Source: Clitoria ternatea (taxonomy: Eukaryota > Streptophyta > Magnoliopsida > Fabales > Fabaceae). Taken from it: a stretch of 64,000 nt of DNA. Within the stretch, counting starts at the first letter, position 1. The number at the start of each line of letters is the position of its first letter. The stretch lies in the NCBI GenBank assembly GCA_037962975.1, contig CM075673.1, positions 161,902,667-161,966,666 on the forward strand, written 5' to 3'. The notes under the pieces are model-generated. The model made no database searches. It worked only from the letters and a program-made list of their open reading frames with translations, and was not told the origin of the DNA. Of this stretch, positions 34,300 to 45,110 are shown in pieces. Both the position numbers and the translations under genes were made by a program.

Positions 34300-35580
34300 A
34301 TGTGATATGTCTATAAAACATATCATTTTAGGACTTATTTGTTAGGAAATTTTAGGTCTTTGTGTATCATAATCCCCTAAATCCCATGGTTATTTTGTTT
34401 CTTCCTTATTTTCTATTGGGTTTGCTAGTTTTGCAGGTAAAATAGGTTTTAAAGGCCTCATTTGTGGTCAACAAAGGAAAGGAAACCCATAGCAATGTCC
34501 TCTGTATCGAAAAGAAGAAGAAATTGGAGGATTTTTAATAGCCCAGGCCATAGTTGGAACCATGACCATGCTTCCAGAATTCAAAAAAATAAAATAGGGC
34601 CCTAGCACTCCACGGCTAAGCCATGGTTTGAACTATGGTTGTGGTTCGTGCTTTGACATAAAACCTTGTTTTGTGCGTTTTTCATGTATTTAAAGGTAAA
34701 GATGGTCTAGATTCAGGGGTTCTGCAGCTTTTGGCTCTGAGCACCATTGTAGAGGTTAGAAGGAAGCTTTTGAGAGGAATTTTATGCAAGGAATCAAGGA
34801 GGAACGAAGATTGATTAAGGAAGGATTTGTGAAGAACGTTGAAATTCCATTAGTTGGTTTTGGTTTCTTCTATGTATTTCTTGTTTAAAACTCTGAATTT
34901 CATTATGTGTAGCTTGTTTCTCTCATTCATGAGTAGCTAATTTATATTCTTGGGAATTAGGGGGTGAACTAAATAATGATTGATCTCATTATTTCAATTC
35001 TTGTTAATAAAATTTTTGTTTATATTCAAATTACGTTCTGTCTATATGTGTTTTGTGATCTAGAGATAGGCAAAAACAATTTCTAAATAATTAGCGAAGA
35101 ACTGATAAGTGAAACTATCATTCAATTTACGCAATTTGAACCTTGAATTAGGATTACGAAAGTAACTTAATTCTTTGAAGGCTTCTGAATTTTCATTGAA
35201 CATTAATGGATTAAAGTAACTTAACGATTCTTTGTGAATTTTGTACGTTAGTGGAACTTTGAAAGGAGAAAACTAATATTTAAAGGAAATTTTCCTTTAG
35301 AACATAAGTTTTAAAGACAAGGATAATTTTTATTCATCAATACAAAAATTAGTTTCATTACCCTAAGTCCCAAGGCACACATAATTAATCCTTTTTTCTC
35401 GAAAGTTATTCTTCTACAATCTTTCGATTTCAGCATTCTTTTTTTTAGCAATCACAATTGAATTTCTTTTGTCTAGATAATTAAAATCAAAATCATAAGT
35501 ACTTGAGCACATAGTCCCCATGGAGAACGATAACCTTTTATACTACACTATACACTCGTACACTTGCGAGTGTATCAACA
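34300..35580 (+). repeat. Athila-like LTR, probably solo
   Basis: Contains CATGAGTAGCTAATTT, GGGAATTAGGGGGTGAAC and ends near ACACTTGCGAGTGTATCA, phrases typical of Athila-group LTRs in legumes. No gag, pol or PBS adjoins it. The exact left end and target duplication were not resolved. Confidence 0.5.
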
Positions 35581-36017
35581 TGCTAATATTTTTAATTTAA
35601 ACTAATCATGTGTACTTTAATTTAATGATCGTGACTAATTATTCTTCTTTCTTATTATATCATTTAGTTTTCATTACATTCCTTATATATAAATTATTTC
35701 AACATAGCTAAGTAACTTCATAAAAAGAAAACATAGAGATTATAAACAATCCTATAGTCTAAAAACATTATAAAGAAAAACAAAACAAAAATAAGAAGGG
35801 AAGCATAACTTGTGATAGCGAAAAGTGAACCCAAAAATTCCAAGCACGGATCCAAAGGTACCGCTATGATACTAGCTAACATATCACAACTCATACCTCC
35901 ACATGACTCGCACATGTATGTCATGCCATTTGGGGTGTATATATATGTTGCATAAGTTGAAGAAATCATTGGAATACAAGGTTAAAAAAGGGTGATTTGG
36001 GGCAAAACAGGACATAG

Positions 36018-36121
36018 TAATCAACTACCAGGATGAGGGTAATTGATTACCATGATCCTAAAATTTCCAATTCCCAAAAAGAGATCCAATAATCAATTAC
36101 CAGAGTCTTAGTAATCGATTA
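36018..36121. repeat. Paired TAATCGATTA-type dyads in L1
   Basis: Dyads start at 36,018 and 36,040, and at 36,090 and 36,112; after the nested LTR another pair starts at 39,922 and 39,944, with a single at 39,868. Each pair has exactly 22 bp start-to-start. Variants (TAATCAATTA, TAATTGATTA) are what CpG deamination of TAATCGATTA gives. Confidence 0.8.
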
Positions 36122-37789
36122 CTGTAACACCCCCTTATATACACGAGATATATATATATTCTTCTTGCTTTTAAAATTTTTAGAAAGATATACATATTTA
36201 TCACTTCCTATCTCGCGTATACAAGGACATATATACATATGATTTTCTTTGAATTTTGAAAGTAAAAAGTTTTAAATTATTCAGAATGATAAAATGAACT
36301 TTCAGAAAATCATAAGTGATCAAAGATTACAATATCATATCCAAAGAATAAGGTTTATTAAAGTTTAACCTTTACATTGAATTACAATCATCCAACTTAA
36401 TATTGTATTAAGGTAAACTAAAACTAAAGATTAATACCTCTACTTCGATTGTAACCAATCATTTACTTATCTTCAAACTATGTGATTTTGGAATCCTACT
36501 CTTGTCATATCTCTTCTCCTATCCGATTAAGGATGAGACCAATTTTTATCCTCTTGTAATTTCATCCTTTCATCTTGAACTGCTAGCTATATAACATATA
36601 TTTTGGACACAGAAATTCAAACAAGAAGGAGTGAGAAACAGAATATAATACTTTACAAATAAGACATAAGCATAAGAGTTTTCACAATCTAATATAATAA
36701 TTTCAAACACAATCATATACATAATCAATTATGAATGTAGAGTTTTCATAACATAACAATTATACTTTCATTCACAATCACCCACATAGAATGTCACAAT
36801 CACATGAATGTCATGTAATGTTTTTAATACTACCATCTCATTCATTTTATGCATGTGGGCCCTTAAAGTTTTAGTTTGCACTGGGCCAACCAGGAGTTTA
36901 CATTGTTCCATAATTCCGGATAATAATAACATAAATGCCTTCATGGCATATGAACAGCTCAACTGGCGTGGAAACACTTAGAGACTAGTAAGACTGAAAA
37001 AGTTTTTATTGTGAAAGTACCCGACACTAGGGAGCGACCCCAGATCACCTGAAGCACCCTTTCATACACTCTCATCCCAAGGCTCGCAATTAAGCCTCCT
37101 CTAATGTATCCTCGGTTTCTATAATCCGTCCCCAGGCAATATCACATCTCATTTCTCTTTAATGATTCATGATGCATGAACTACTCGCATATTTAGTTGG
37201 TTAAGACTTTTAGAAACTCAATTATTAAATACCATAAAGGTTTACAAATTCATCTCAATAAACTATACATTCTCATAAGTTCTTCTTTAAACTTCTGTTA
37301 TACAGAAATAAATTTAGTACAGTTTTCAAATTCAGATCTCACCAAAATTGAGTTTCCAAGCCTTAAATATCTCAAAACTTTCTCTTAATAAACTTCATAT
37401 ATTTACATAATCTTTCCCAATTTGAATCTTAACTAGATTGAGTTTAGAAATCTCGACTATAACAAAATATCCTTTAGTTATTTCATTAGGGAAAACCAAT
37501 TTAAGTTTCTAAAAGAATATATATTTTTTTTAAAATCATTAACTAAGAATACTTAAAACTATAAAAATTTTCTTTAATTCAAGAATTAATTATCTCAACC
37601 TCTGATTTTCATAAAATAGCTTCTTTCTAATACTAGATTTTATTCTAGAGATTAAAAATAAAGTTAATGAAAATTATTTCTAAGAAGAAATAAAAGACTA
37701 AAATAATAATAAAATACTTTCTCTTAGAATAAAAATTTAAAAGAGTAAGGTAAGAACATTCTTACTGAGTTTTAACTTTCCGTCATGCT

Positions 37790-38170
37790 TGCTATATGCT
37801 CAAACTTATATCACAAGATCATCAATCATAATCAAATATTATCAATCACAATATCATCAATCACAATCAAAAAATGTCAATCATAACCAAATAATATCGA
37901 TCAAAATTAAATATCATCAATAATAATCAAATACTAATAATTATAATCAAGTCAATTAAATATAATTCAAATTTTAATTGTTATTTAAATTAATAAGATT
38001 AATTTTAAGTCTTTATAGTCCATTCCTCGCATAGGTCTATGTAAGTCCATATAGTCCAATTCTCGCATAGGTATATAGTTTAGTCCATACAGGTCATAAT
38101 AGTGCAAGTCCTTGCATAAATTCAGTCCAGTTCGCATAGGTTATCCAGTATTTGCATAGGTATTCAGATC
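37790..38170. repeat. Short degenerate repeats in L2
   Basis: 37,800-37,975 repeats an ATCATCAATCACAATCAAAT-like word; 38,025-38,165 has at least four copies of TTCGCATAGG-type words spaced 30-60 bp. Meaning unknown. Confidence 0.5.
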
Positions 38171-38454
38171 AAGTTACACAAGATACTTAATTTAAAATTT
38201 ATTATAAATTTTTTAAGTTAAATAGTTATTATTTTAAAATAATAATATTATTAAATTTTAAAGGAGTAGGTGACTCCTCTCATTATTCTTATGTCTTTTC
38301 ATATTATATTTCTATTCCACTCCCCCTTACCTCTTGTATCTTGGTTCGTTATGGAAAGTCTGTGCGCGCCTCGTCTCCGAGTTCTAAAATATACCAATTT
38401 TACTTTAATATAGTTATAAGATGAAAATTAAGATTTTTACTTAAAACAGAAATA

Positions 38455-38695
38455 GTAAATTTTGAATAGTGAATAGTGAATAGTAACAGTAAATAGTAAA
38501 CGTGAATAGTAACAGTAAATAGTAAAACATGAATAGTAACGGTAAAAAGTAAATCGTGAATAGTAAAGGTAAATAGTAATAGTAAATAGTAATTTACTAT
38601 TTGAGTAGTAATTTACTATTGAAATAGTAATTTACTATTGAAATAGTATTTTACTATTGAAATAGTATTTTAGTATTCATAATAGTAACTTAAAA
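38455..38695. repeat. AGTAAATAGT tandem and inverted array in L2
   Basis: First half repeats GTGAATAGTAACAGTAAATAG; second half repeats AGTAATTTACTATTGAAAT, its near complement, so the two halves could fold on each other. Confidence 0.65.
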
Positions 38696-40795
38696 TAATA
38701 TTATTTCCAGTATACTAATAGATTTCTAAAAACGATAAGAAAATAACCCTAAAAAATATAAAAGAGATGTATTTTTACCTTAGAATTTTAGCAGAACCTT
38801 TTTCCAAAAATTTTATTTCTCTCTTTTACTTCTACCACTATCTCACTAGCACTACTATATTAAGAAAACTTAATCTGAAATTGTGAATTCTAAAGAAGAA
38901 ATCCTTCGGTATTTATAGGAAGGAAAATTACTATGCATTTCATTATTTTAATATAAAAGTATTATGCATTTTTTGAAATTTAAATCCTGGTTACTGTGCA
39001 TCTTTTGAAAATTTTGTACATGCACAATGTTTTGCATAGTAAATGTCAGCTGAATTATTAAGTCAAATAGTAACTTTTCACTCGGTATATTTTAAATATT
39101 CAAAATTAGTCCTTTTTAAAATTTAACGATATTATATCAGTTCTCACTAATTTTATGATAAGTAATATAAAGTTTAAATTTTAAAAATCTAAAATTTTCT
39201 ACTAATAAAAATTTATTGATATGTTTCCAATTTTTTAACGATTGGAAAAAATCAAGATTTTTCTCAAACCGATCATTTTTAGATAAGTCTACTTGAAATG
39301 GATCTTAGAAAATTTTCTTATAATTTAAATTCACTTTCTTATAAATATTTTTAATTTTAAGTCACTTTATAGGAATTTAAAATTATTTAAATATATTATT
39401 TTATTAAAATATTTCCAAAATTCCAAAAATTTCATAAAATCATAAATAATACGTAGATCAAAAAGTTCTAAATAACCATAGTCTAATTCCTTCAAAATTT
39501 TATTTTAAAATTCTAATAAGAGTTAGATCATAAATATGTAAAAACATAAATATTAAAACATAAAATAAAAGTTTTGAATATATTTAAAATTCTTAATATA
39601 ATTTCATTAATCAATGAATACTAATTAAGTCATTTTAAAATTCTCATTCAAAGTACATAAATATTTTTATATTATTATTATTATTTTATTTTATTTTAAA
39701 AAACAAATAATTAAATATAAATACCAAAATTTCATAAAAAAATGATAATAATAAACTAACTAATAGTAAATATTTTTTATTAAAGATATATTAATATCTA
39801 TTTTCTATTTGTGTTGAAAATGAGATGTTATAATTACGACCATAATAATTAAATATAACATACCTTGTAATCGATTATAAGAATTGCAAAACCCCCTGAT
39901 CTCAGATAGAGAATCAATCAATAATCAATTACTTGTCCCTTGATAATTAATTATTTTATGTAGAAGTGCTAAAAGCCAGAATTTTTCCAACTTCAGCACA
40001 TTCGATACCCCTTACCCTTATACAAACTTTCCCAAGCTTGACATAGTATATGCATGTCATTTCTAAGTTGTTGGTTCAAGTCTCATGCCAAAATACCTAA
40101 CCATTTGGATTTGATGTGCACCAGATGATTTTGGTAAGAACGACCATTTTACAAGATGGTTGAAATCCAAATTGGGGTGGTTTGACATCAAACCTTCATC
40201 TCTTATCCATTACTATACCTAATTAGGATTTAACCATCAATTCACTCATCCACTTCATTAACATATGCATTACTTTACACATTCACCTAATTCCATGCAT
40301 AATTGCATAACATTTTAGCTTTTCAATTATCATAATTCAATACATTTAAACCACATAAGTCTTGCCCATGATAGTTAGCATTCACAATCAAAATATCACA
40401 ATTTAGCTTGACTCCATGTCAAGACTAACAATCATCATTGCCACACATGGCCATTCATAAAATCATCACATAATATGAACTATTATGCTATCCCTCAAGG
40501 AGGTATAAAACACCTACATGTATGTATATAAACAATCAAAATATAATATGCACAATAGAGCCACCCATGCGGTCCAACCACTCAATATTGCCGATCCATC
40601 CCTCTTCCAGAGTTCACCATGCATCATCACCTTGCAAACTCACTAAAAATGGTGGAAGAGTGAGCGTAACTCAAAGTAGCAGACAATGTAATAATGTACT
40701 AGCTACACTAATTGTAAATCACACAATCCAACTAGTACACACACATCAATATCATCTACATGTATTATTAATAAACACAATATGATCAACATCAT

Positions 40796-41180
40796 CACTA
40801 CAAGAAAATCAGTTATTAGAGACCCATTTTTGAGTCTCTAAATTCAAGAAATCGGTCACTAATTGTGTTTGTGACCGATTTAGAGACAAATTTGTAATGG
40901 TCTCTATACCTTTGGCGTTATAATATAGTGGCTGATATTTAGGGACTAATTTTGTGACTGATTTGTAGAGACTGGATTTGTGATTGATTGATAGTGACTG
41001 ATTTTGTGACTGATTTATTGTAACTGATTTTGTGACTGATTTGTTGACACTGATTTTGTGACTGATTTGTTGACACTGATTTTGTGACTGATTTCTAGAG
41101 ACCAATTTAGTGACCGATTTAACTTTTAGCCACTAATTTAAAAACTGAATTTATTGCCATCAAAATTCTCGTTAATTGTA
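40796..41180. mobile_element. CACTA-like fragment 2 nested in L1
   Basis: Begins with the canonical CACTACAAGAAAA terminus. Inside, GACTGATTTTGTGACTGATT-like words repeat from 40,930 to 41,110, typical subterminal repeats of En/Spm non-autonomous elements. The right end is unclear: degenerate candidates lie near 41,180 and 41,290. Confidence 0.65.
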
Positions 41181-43275
41181 GAATTTGCAAAGATATTTTT
41201 TTTGCTAATGTTCAAAGATCTCTGATTTATGATTTCTTTTTATTTCTATGATTTTAAAAAGTCATACTGTGTTGAGGGGTTTTTCTTATAACTGATCGTA
41301 ATTTTTTTTTGATAAATTCACTGATAAAATTTTAGCTATTTTACACATTTTCATCTTTTAACACCAGTAGGTGTAAAAAGTCACCACTTCTTCTACCATA
41401 TTTTAATATTCCTGATAAATATAAATTAAACCCAATAATTATATAATTTAAAATATCATTAAAACTAAAATATTGAATGGAAAAAACAAATTATTAAGAA
41501 TATAAAGTTTAAAGAGTAACTAGAGTTAATTTCCAAAGGGCCAAAAGGTTTTACTATATAAAATGATGCATTCAAATAGGAGTTGCACAGTCTACTCATG
41601 AAATAACCACATGCCCCTTTAATTTTTCACATACAATATCAATCAATCCACATACAATGCATATGTTATGTCATGCTTCCCTTCTTATCTCACTAATGCA
41701 CAAATATGCCATGCGGACCCGACTATGGTGGGTTATACCGTAGTATTATAATAAATGACCATATATCTCAAATTATTTATTAGAATTCTGTACCGCCACC
41801 CATCTTGCAACACTTGTCACCTCAGTGACACGACTCATAATAAATATGGTGTTAGGGGTCGGCTCTAGGATACACTAACCTAGAGTGGCCGGGTCCTTAT
41901 TGACCCACAGGTTTTTCTTGCTTATTCACAAAGTCATCCCATACTAGGGTCAGAGACAAAGGTCCCCTGCATCCCCTTGTATGGCCAAATGCATATGATG
42001 CATGCTGTAAGCATACAAACTCATCACTATGCAACTCTTGTGCATACTTTGCCCTTCTTGGCATTAACCCTCACTAAAAAGTCATAATCTTATCAATTAC
42101 ATCATCACTATTATTATGCATCACAATAATCATTAGTGTCATCAGGCCATAACATCAATATCATTGACTTATCATCCAAATTATCATCATCATTCTATTC
42201 CAACATCAAGTATCATCATCAATTACAATCTCATCACAATTTACAATTATCATTCACAATCACAACCTGATATATAATCATTATCATAAATCATAAATCT
42301 GTCATCAATCATTATAACATCGCACAACATTAACATACACTACTATTACTCAATATATTTAAATCAACAATAAATAGAAGTATGTAGGTATTATATTCAA
42401 TACTTATATACTCAATCTATGCCCCTCTTCCTTACTTGGACTGATGACGCTCTCGAAGATATAGCATTCCGTCCAAAATCAACTATCGATCTACACACAA
42501 GAAAACACTTGATTACTCCCAGATTCCAAATTAACCTCAAATTTACTAATCTAGTTCAACCTCGGCTACTCAAAGTATAATTAACTAAAAACTTAATCCT
42601 AATTAATGATACAAATTAGTTTTGAAGAATTTTGACTTACCAATTCAAAGTCGAATGAAAATCAAAAAGTGTATTCAAGGGTTCTGGCATTACCCACAAA
42701 CTGTAACCACTTCCTACAAGATTCAAAAGAATTAGAGTCGAAACAACAAACGCATCAATGGAGGGTTTAGGGTTGAAACCCAATACCTTAAACTTAAGAA
42801 AATCAAAGTCACCTTCTTACACCTCTTGTACATGCAAGTGAAGAAGAGAATGGAAATGAAAACTTGTTTCCTTGCCTAGAAATTGAAATGGAAAATGGTG
42901 GTGGGTGATGGATGACTCACAACCAAGTGAGAGATGGAGAAAACACTTACCCTTTGGTTGCAATTAAATGGAAGGAATGGAAAATAAGGGAGGGAGATGG
43001 TTGGCACAATGTAGGAAAATGATATAAGAGAAGAAAATGATGGGTGGTAAGGGAGAAAATGGTAAATCTTTTGCTCTTTATCCTTTTTCTTTGTTTTGTT
43101 TTAATTGGGATAGTAGGGGTAAAAGGGTTTAAAGTGGTTTATGGGTAGTTTAGTAATTTTATCCATGTATTCTTAATTTAATCCCAAATTTAACCAATTT
43201 TAAGTCTTAATTAATTACCTCAACTTTAAGTTAATTAATTTCTCTTAATTTAAAATTATAGGATGTTACACAACT

Positions 43276-43920
43276 TATTTACAAAATATAAATTTCAAAC
43301 TTCAAATATTATATATAAATATTAAATATTAAATATTAAATATTAAATATTAAATCTAAATATTATATGAAATATTAAATATCAAATATACTAATATCAA
43401 GCATCAAATATTAAATACTAAATAATAAATATTATATTTAAATAAAAATTTAAAAATATATATTAAATATTTTATTGGATCAAGTTTTTTTTAAAATAAT
43501 AAATTTAAATATAAAATATTTACCCAACAAATTTTACCATACAAAAACAAATCATACATATAAAAATTAATTTTATAATACTCCATTCCTTAGTTTACCC
43601 ATCCAATTTTTGCCTAATTTTTAACCAAACGAGTGCTTATAAGGGGATCTATGTCATACGCGTTAAACACACATCATTTTTTTTCTCAATACATATCATC
43701 TACTTTTAATTAATTTCAAGAACGAGTTTTGATTACATATCTATGTAATTTTAAATCGGATAAAGTTCATGTATTTCATCACACACACATCTATATTTAT
43801 ATTAATATCATATCATTTATTTGTGATGAACAGTATCATTTTTCGAAGTTCAACACTTAAATAGAAATAAATGAATTTATAAATAAAATTAAGGGAGAAT
43901 TATTTTAAATTTAAACACTT
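43276..43920 (-). repeat. AT-rich repeat E beside defensin-like gene 2
   Basis: Same family as repeats A-D: AT array (TATTAAATATTAAA), TTTTATTGGATCAAG, TTTACCCAACAAATTTTACC, then CAACACTTAAATAGAAATAA. Its other end continues left of L1 at 35,770-35,810, showing L1 inserted into it. Confidence 0.7.
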
Positions 43921-43993
43921 TATTCATGTTTCCATTTGAATTTAATGGAAATGATAAGGACTTAAAGCATTGATTTAGTAATCATATTATAAA

Positions 43994-44511
43994 CTAATTA
44001 AACTGGTCGGTGCAGCAACATGTATCTTTTTGATAGCAGTAACCTGTCTTATGATGCCAAAACACACAGTAACTATTACATTTCTCTGTCTCTGGACAAT
44101 ATCCCTCCCCAGTCACGCAATGCGCCTTTCCATCAAATCCTCCTCCTGTAATATAATTTATGAGAACCAAAATAAAAATAAATAAATCATTCAAAATTAA
44201 CTTATTTATAAGATATTTAATTTAAAAAATTAACAGCTACTAAATCAAAAGCGATAAGAATTTTGAATCAATTGTGAGCTTTCTAGTGGTAATGAAAGGA
44301 AAAGAAATTTAGCTAAATTATGTGATTCTTTTTTCTATTTATGTTAGTAGATCAAAATTTAGGAAAATAATTGTAATTTTTTTATACTATCAGTAATACA
44401 ATTGCTGAATACATTAATTTTCTTACCTGAAGCCAAAATGACAGAAGCAAAAACGAGAGCTATGCATATAAATCCAAAGACAAAACTTGGATTGATGATC
44501 TTGAAAGCCAT
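43994..44511 (-). CDS. Defensin-like cysteine-rich secreted peptide 2
   Basis: Exon 1 is 44,427-44,511 and exon 2 is 43,994-44,145 (minus strand), with a 281-bp intron (gtaaga to ttacag) at the same Gly codon as gene 1. The product is 78 aa. The signal peptide has the core FICIALVFASVILAS. The mature part has eight cysteines with C-x6-C-x5-C-x3-C-x9-C-x5-C-C-C, identical spacing to gene 1. Shared words are TGEG, YCP, FWH and GYC. It ends TDQFN rather than TA. Gene 1 and gene 2 are 14.3 kb apart and point at each other. Exon 1 is the same length (85 bp) in both. Secretion and a defence or signalling role are inferred from the family. No disabling change seen. A frame starting in the intron (44,194) is not the true start. 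Confidence 0.85.
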
Positions 44512-44574
44512 TATGTGGGAGGATAACTTTTGTTCTATTGCTTTCCTTGTTTACAATGGAATGGCAACACCCCT

Positions 44575-44592
44575 TGAAGCTATATATACACA
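44575..44592 (-). promoter_or_regulatory. TATA box region of defensin-like gene 2
   Basis: Minus strand GTGTGTATATATAGC about 65-80 bp upstream of the ATG, followed upstream by TTAATTGCATTAATTTC, aligned with the same elements upstream of gene 1. Confidence 0.5.
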
Positions 44593-44775
44593 CATAAGAT
44601 GCGTGGAGAAATTAATGCAATTAATTTTGAAAAATAAGGAAACGGGACCGACAAAAAAATTGTAAGAAAAAAACATTAATGCATTTCAGATGCCAACTAA
44701 GTTTGTTCTCGTCATGGTAATAGATATGGATTTTTAAATTTGGATGCCAACCAAGTTTGTAGGTGGGTGTCATGA

Positions 44776-44942
44776 TTTAAACTCGGTTGCGCGTAATGTG
44801 CAAACATTTAAACTTGTTATATACCAACCGAGTTTAAAAGTACTGATATTTAAACTCGGTTATATCATAACCAAGTTTAAAAGTTTACACATTTAAACTC
44901 AGTTAATGCCATAACCGAGTTTAAATATTAACTGAGTTTAAA
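44776..44942. repeat. Three tandem hairpin units (AACTCGGTT / AACCGAGTT)
   Basis: Inverted units at 44,807-44,838, 44,849-44,881 and 44,892-44,925, each TTTAAACTCGGTT-like arm, ~7-bp centre, AACCGAGTTTAAA-like arm, spaced about 42 bp. Half sites flank them at 44,776 and 44,931. This resembles the interior of small CACTA or foldback elements, but no ends were found. Confidence 0.7.
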
Positions 44943-45110
44943 TGTCAATGTTTTTTTAAAATGCAAGTTCTGTTTTATTTCATGCACAATATTCATCAAT
45001 TAATGGAAGCAAATGAAAAAAAATATTAATATGCTATAAACAACATAATGAAGAAAATGATCTATATACAATTAATATTATGTACATGAATGAAATAACA
45101 AAATCTTAAA

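Larger units (their letters stand above)
36123..39832 (-). mobile_element. Solo LTR L2 nested in L1
   Basis: A 3,710-bp LTR flanked by perfect 5-bp duplication ATTAC (36,118-36,122 and 39,833-39,837). On the minus strand it starts TATAACATCTC (first TG mutated to TA) and ends GGGGGTGTTACA. Minus orientation is favoured by a TATAAATACC box near 38,920 followed by a leader-like stretch and AAGGTAAAAATA. Internal low-complexity arrays are listed separately. No gag, pol or PBS. Confidence 0.75.
35811..43270 (-). mobile_element. Solo LTR L1 (Ty3), with nested insertions
   Basis: On the minus strand it begins TGTAACATCC (43,270) and ends CTATCACA (35,811). Flanks are TAACT (35,806-35,810) and CAACT (43,271-43,275), a 5-bp duplication with one mismatch. 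The sequence interrupts AT-rich repeat E: GAAGGGAAGCATAACT on the left and TATTTACAAAATATAAA on the right rejoin to the order seen in repeat B. Excluding a nested solo LTR and a CACTA fragment it is about 3.3-3.4 kb. No internal genes, so the element was lost by LTR-LTR recombination. It carries paired TAATCGATTA-type dyads. Confidence 0.75.

Noticed and set aside
40809..41105. 98-codon minus-strand frame with repeated SQNQ words
   Set aside because: Comes from subterminal repeats of the CACTA fragment, not a gene.
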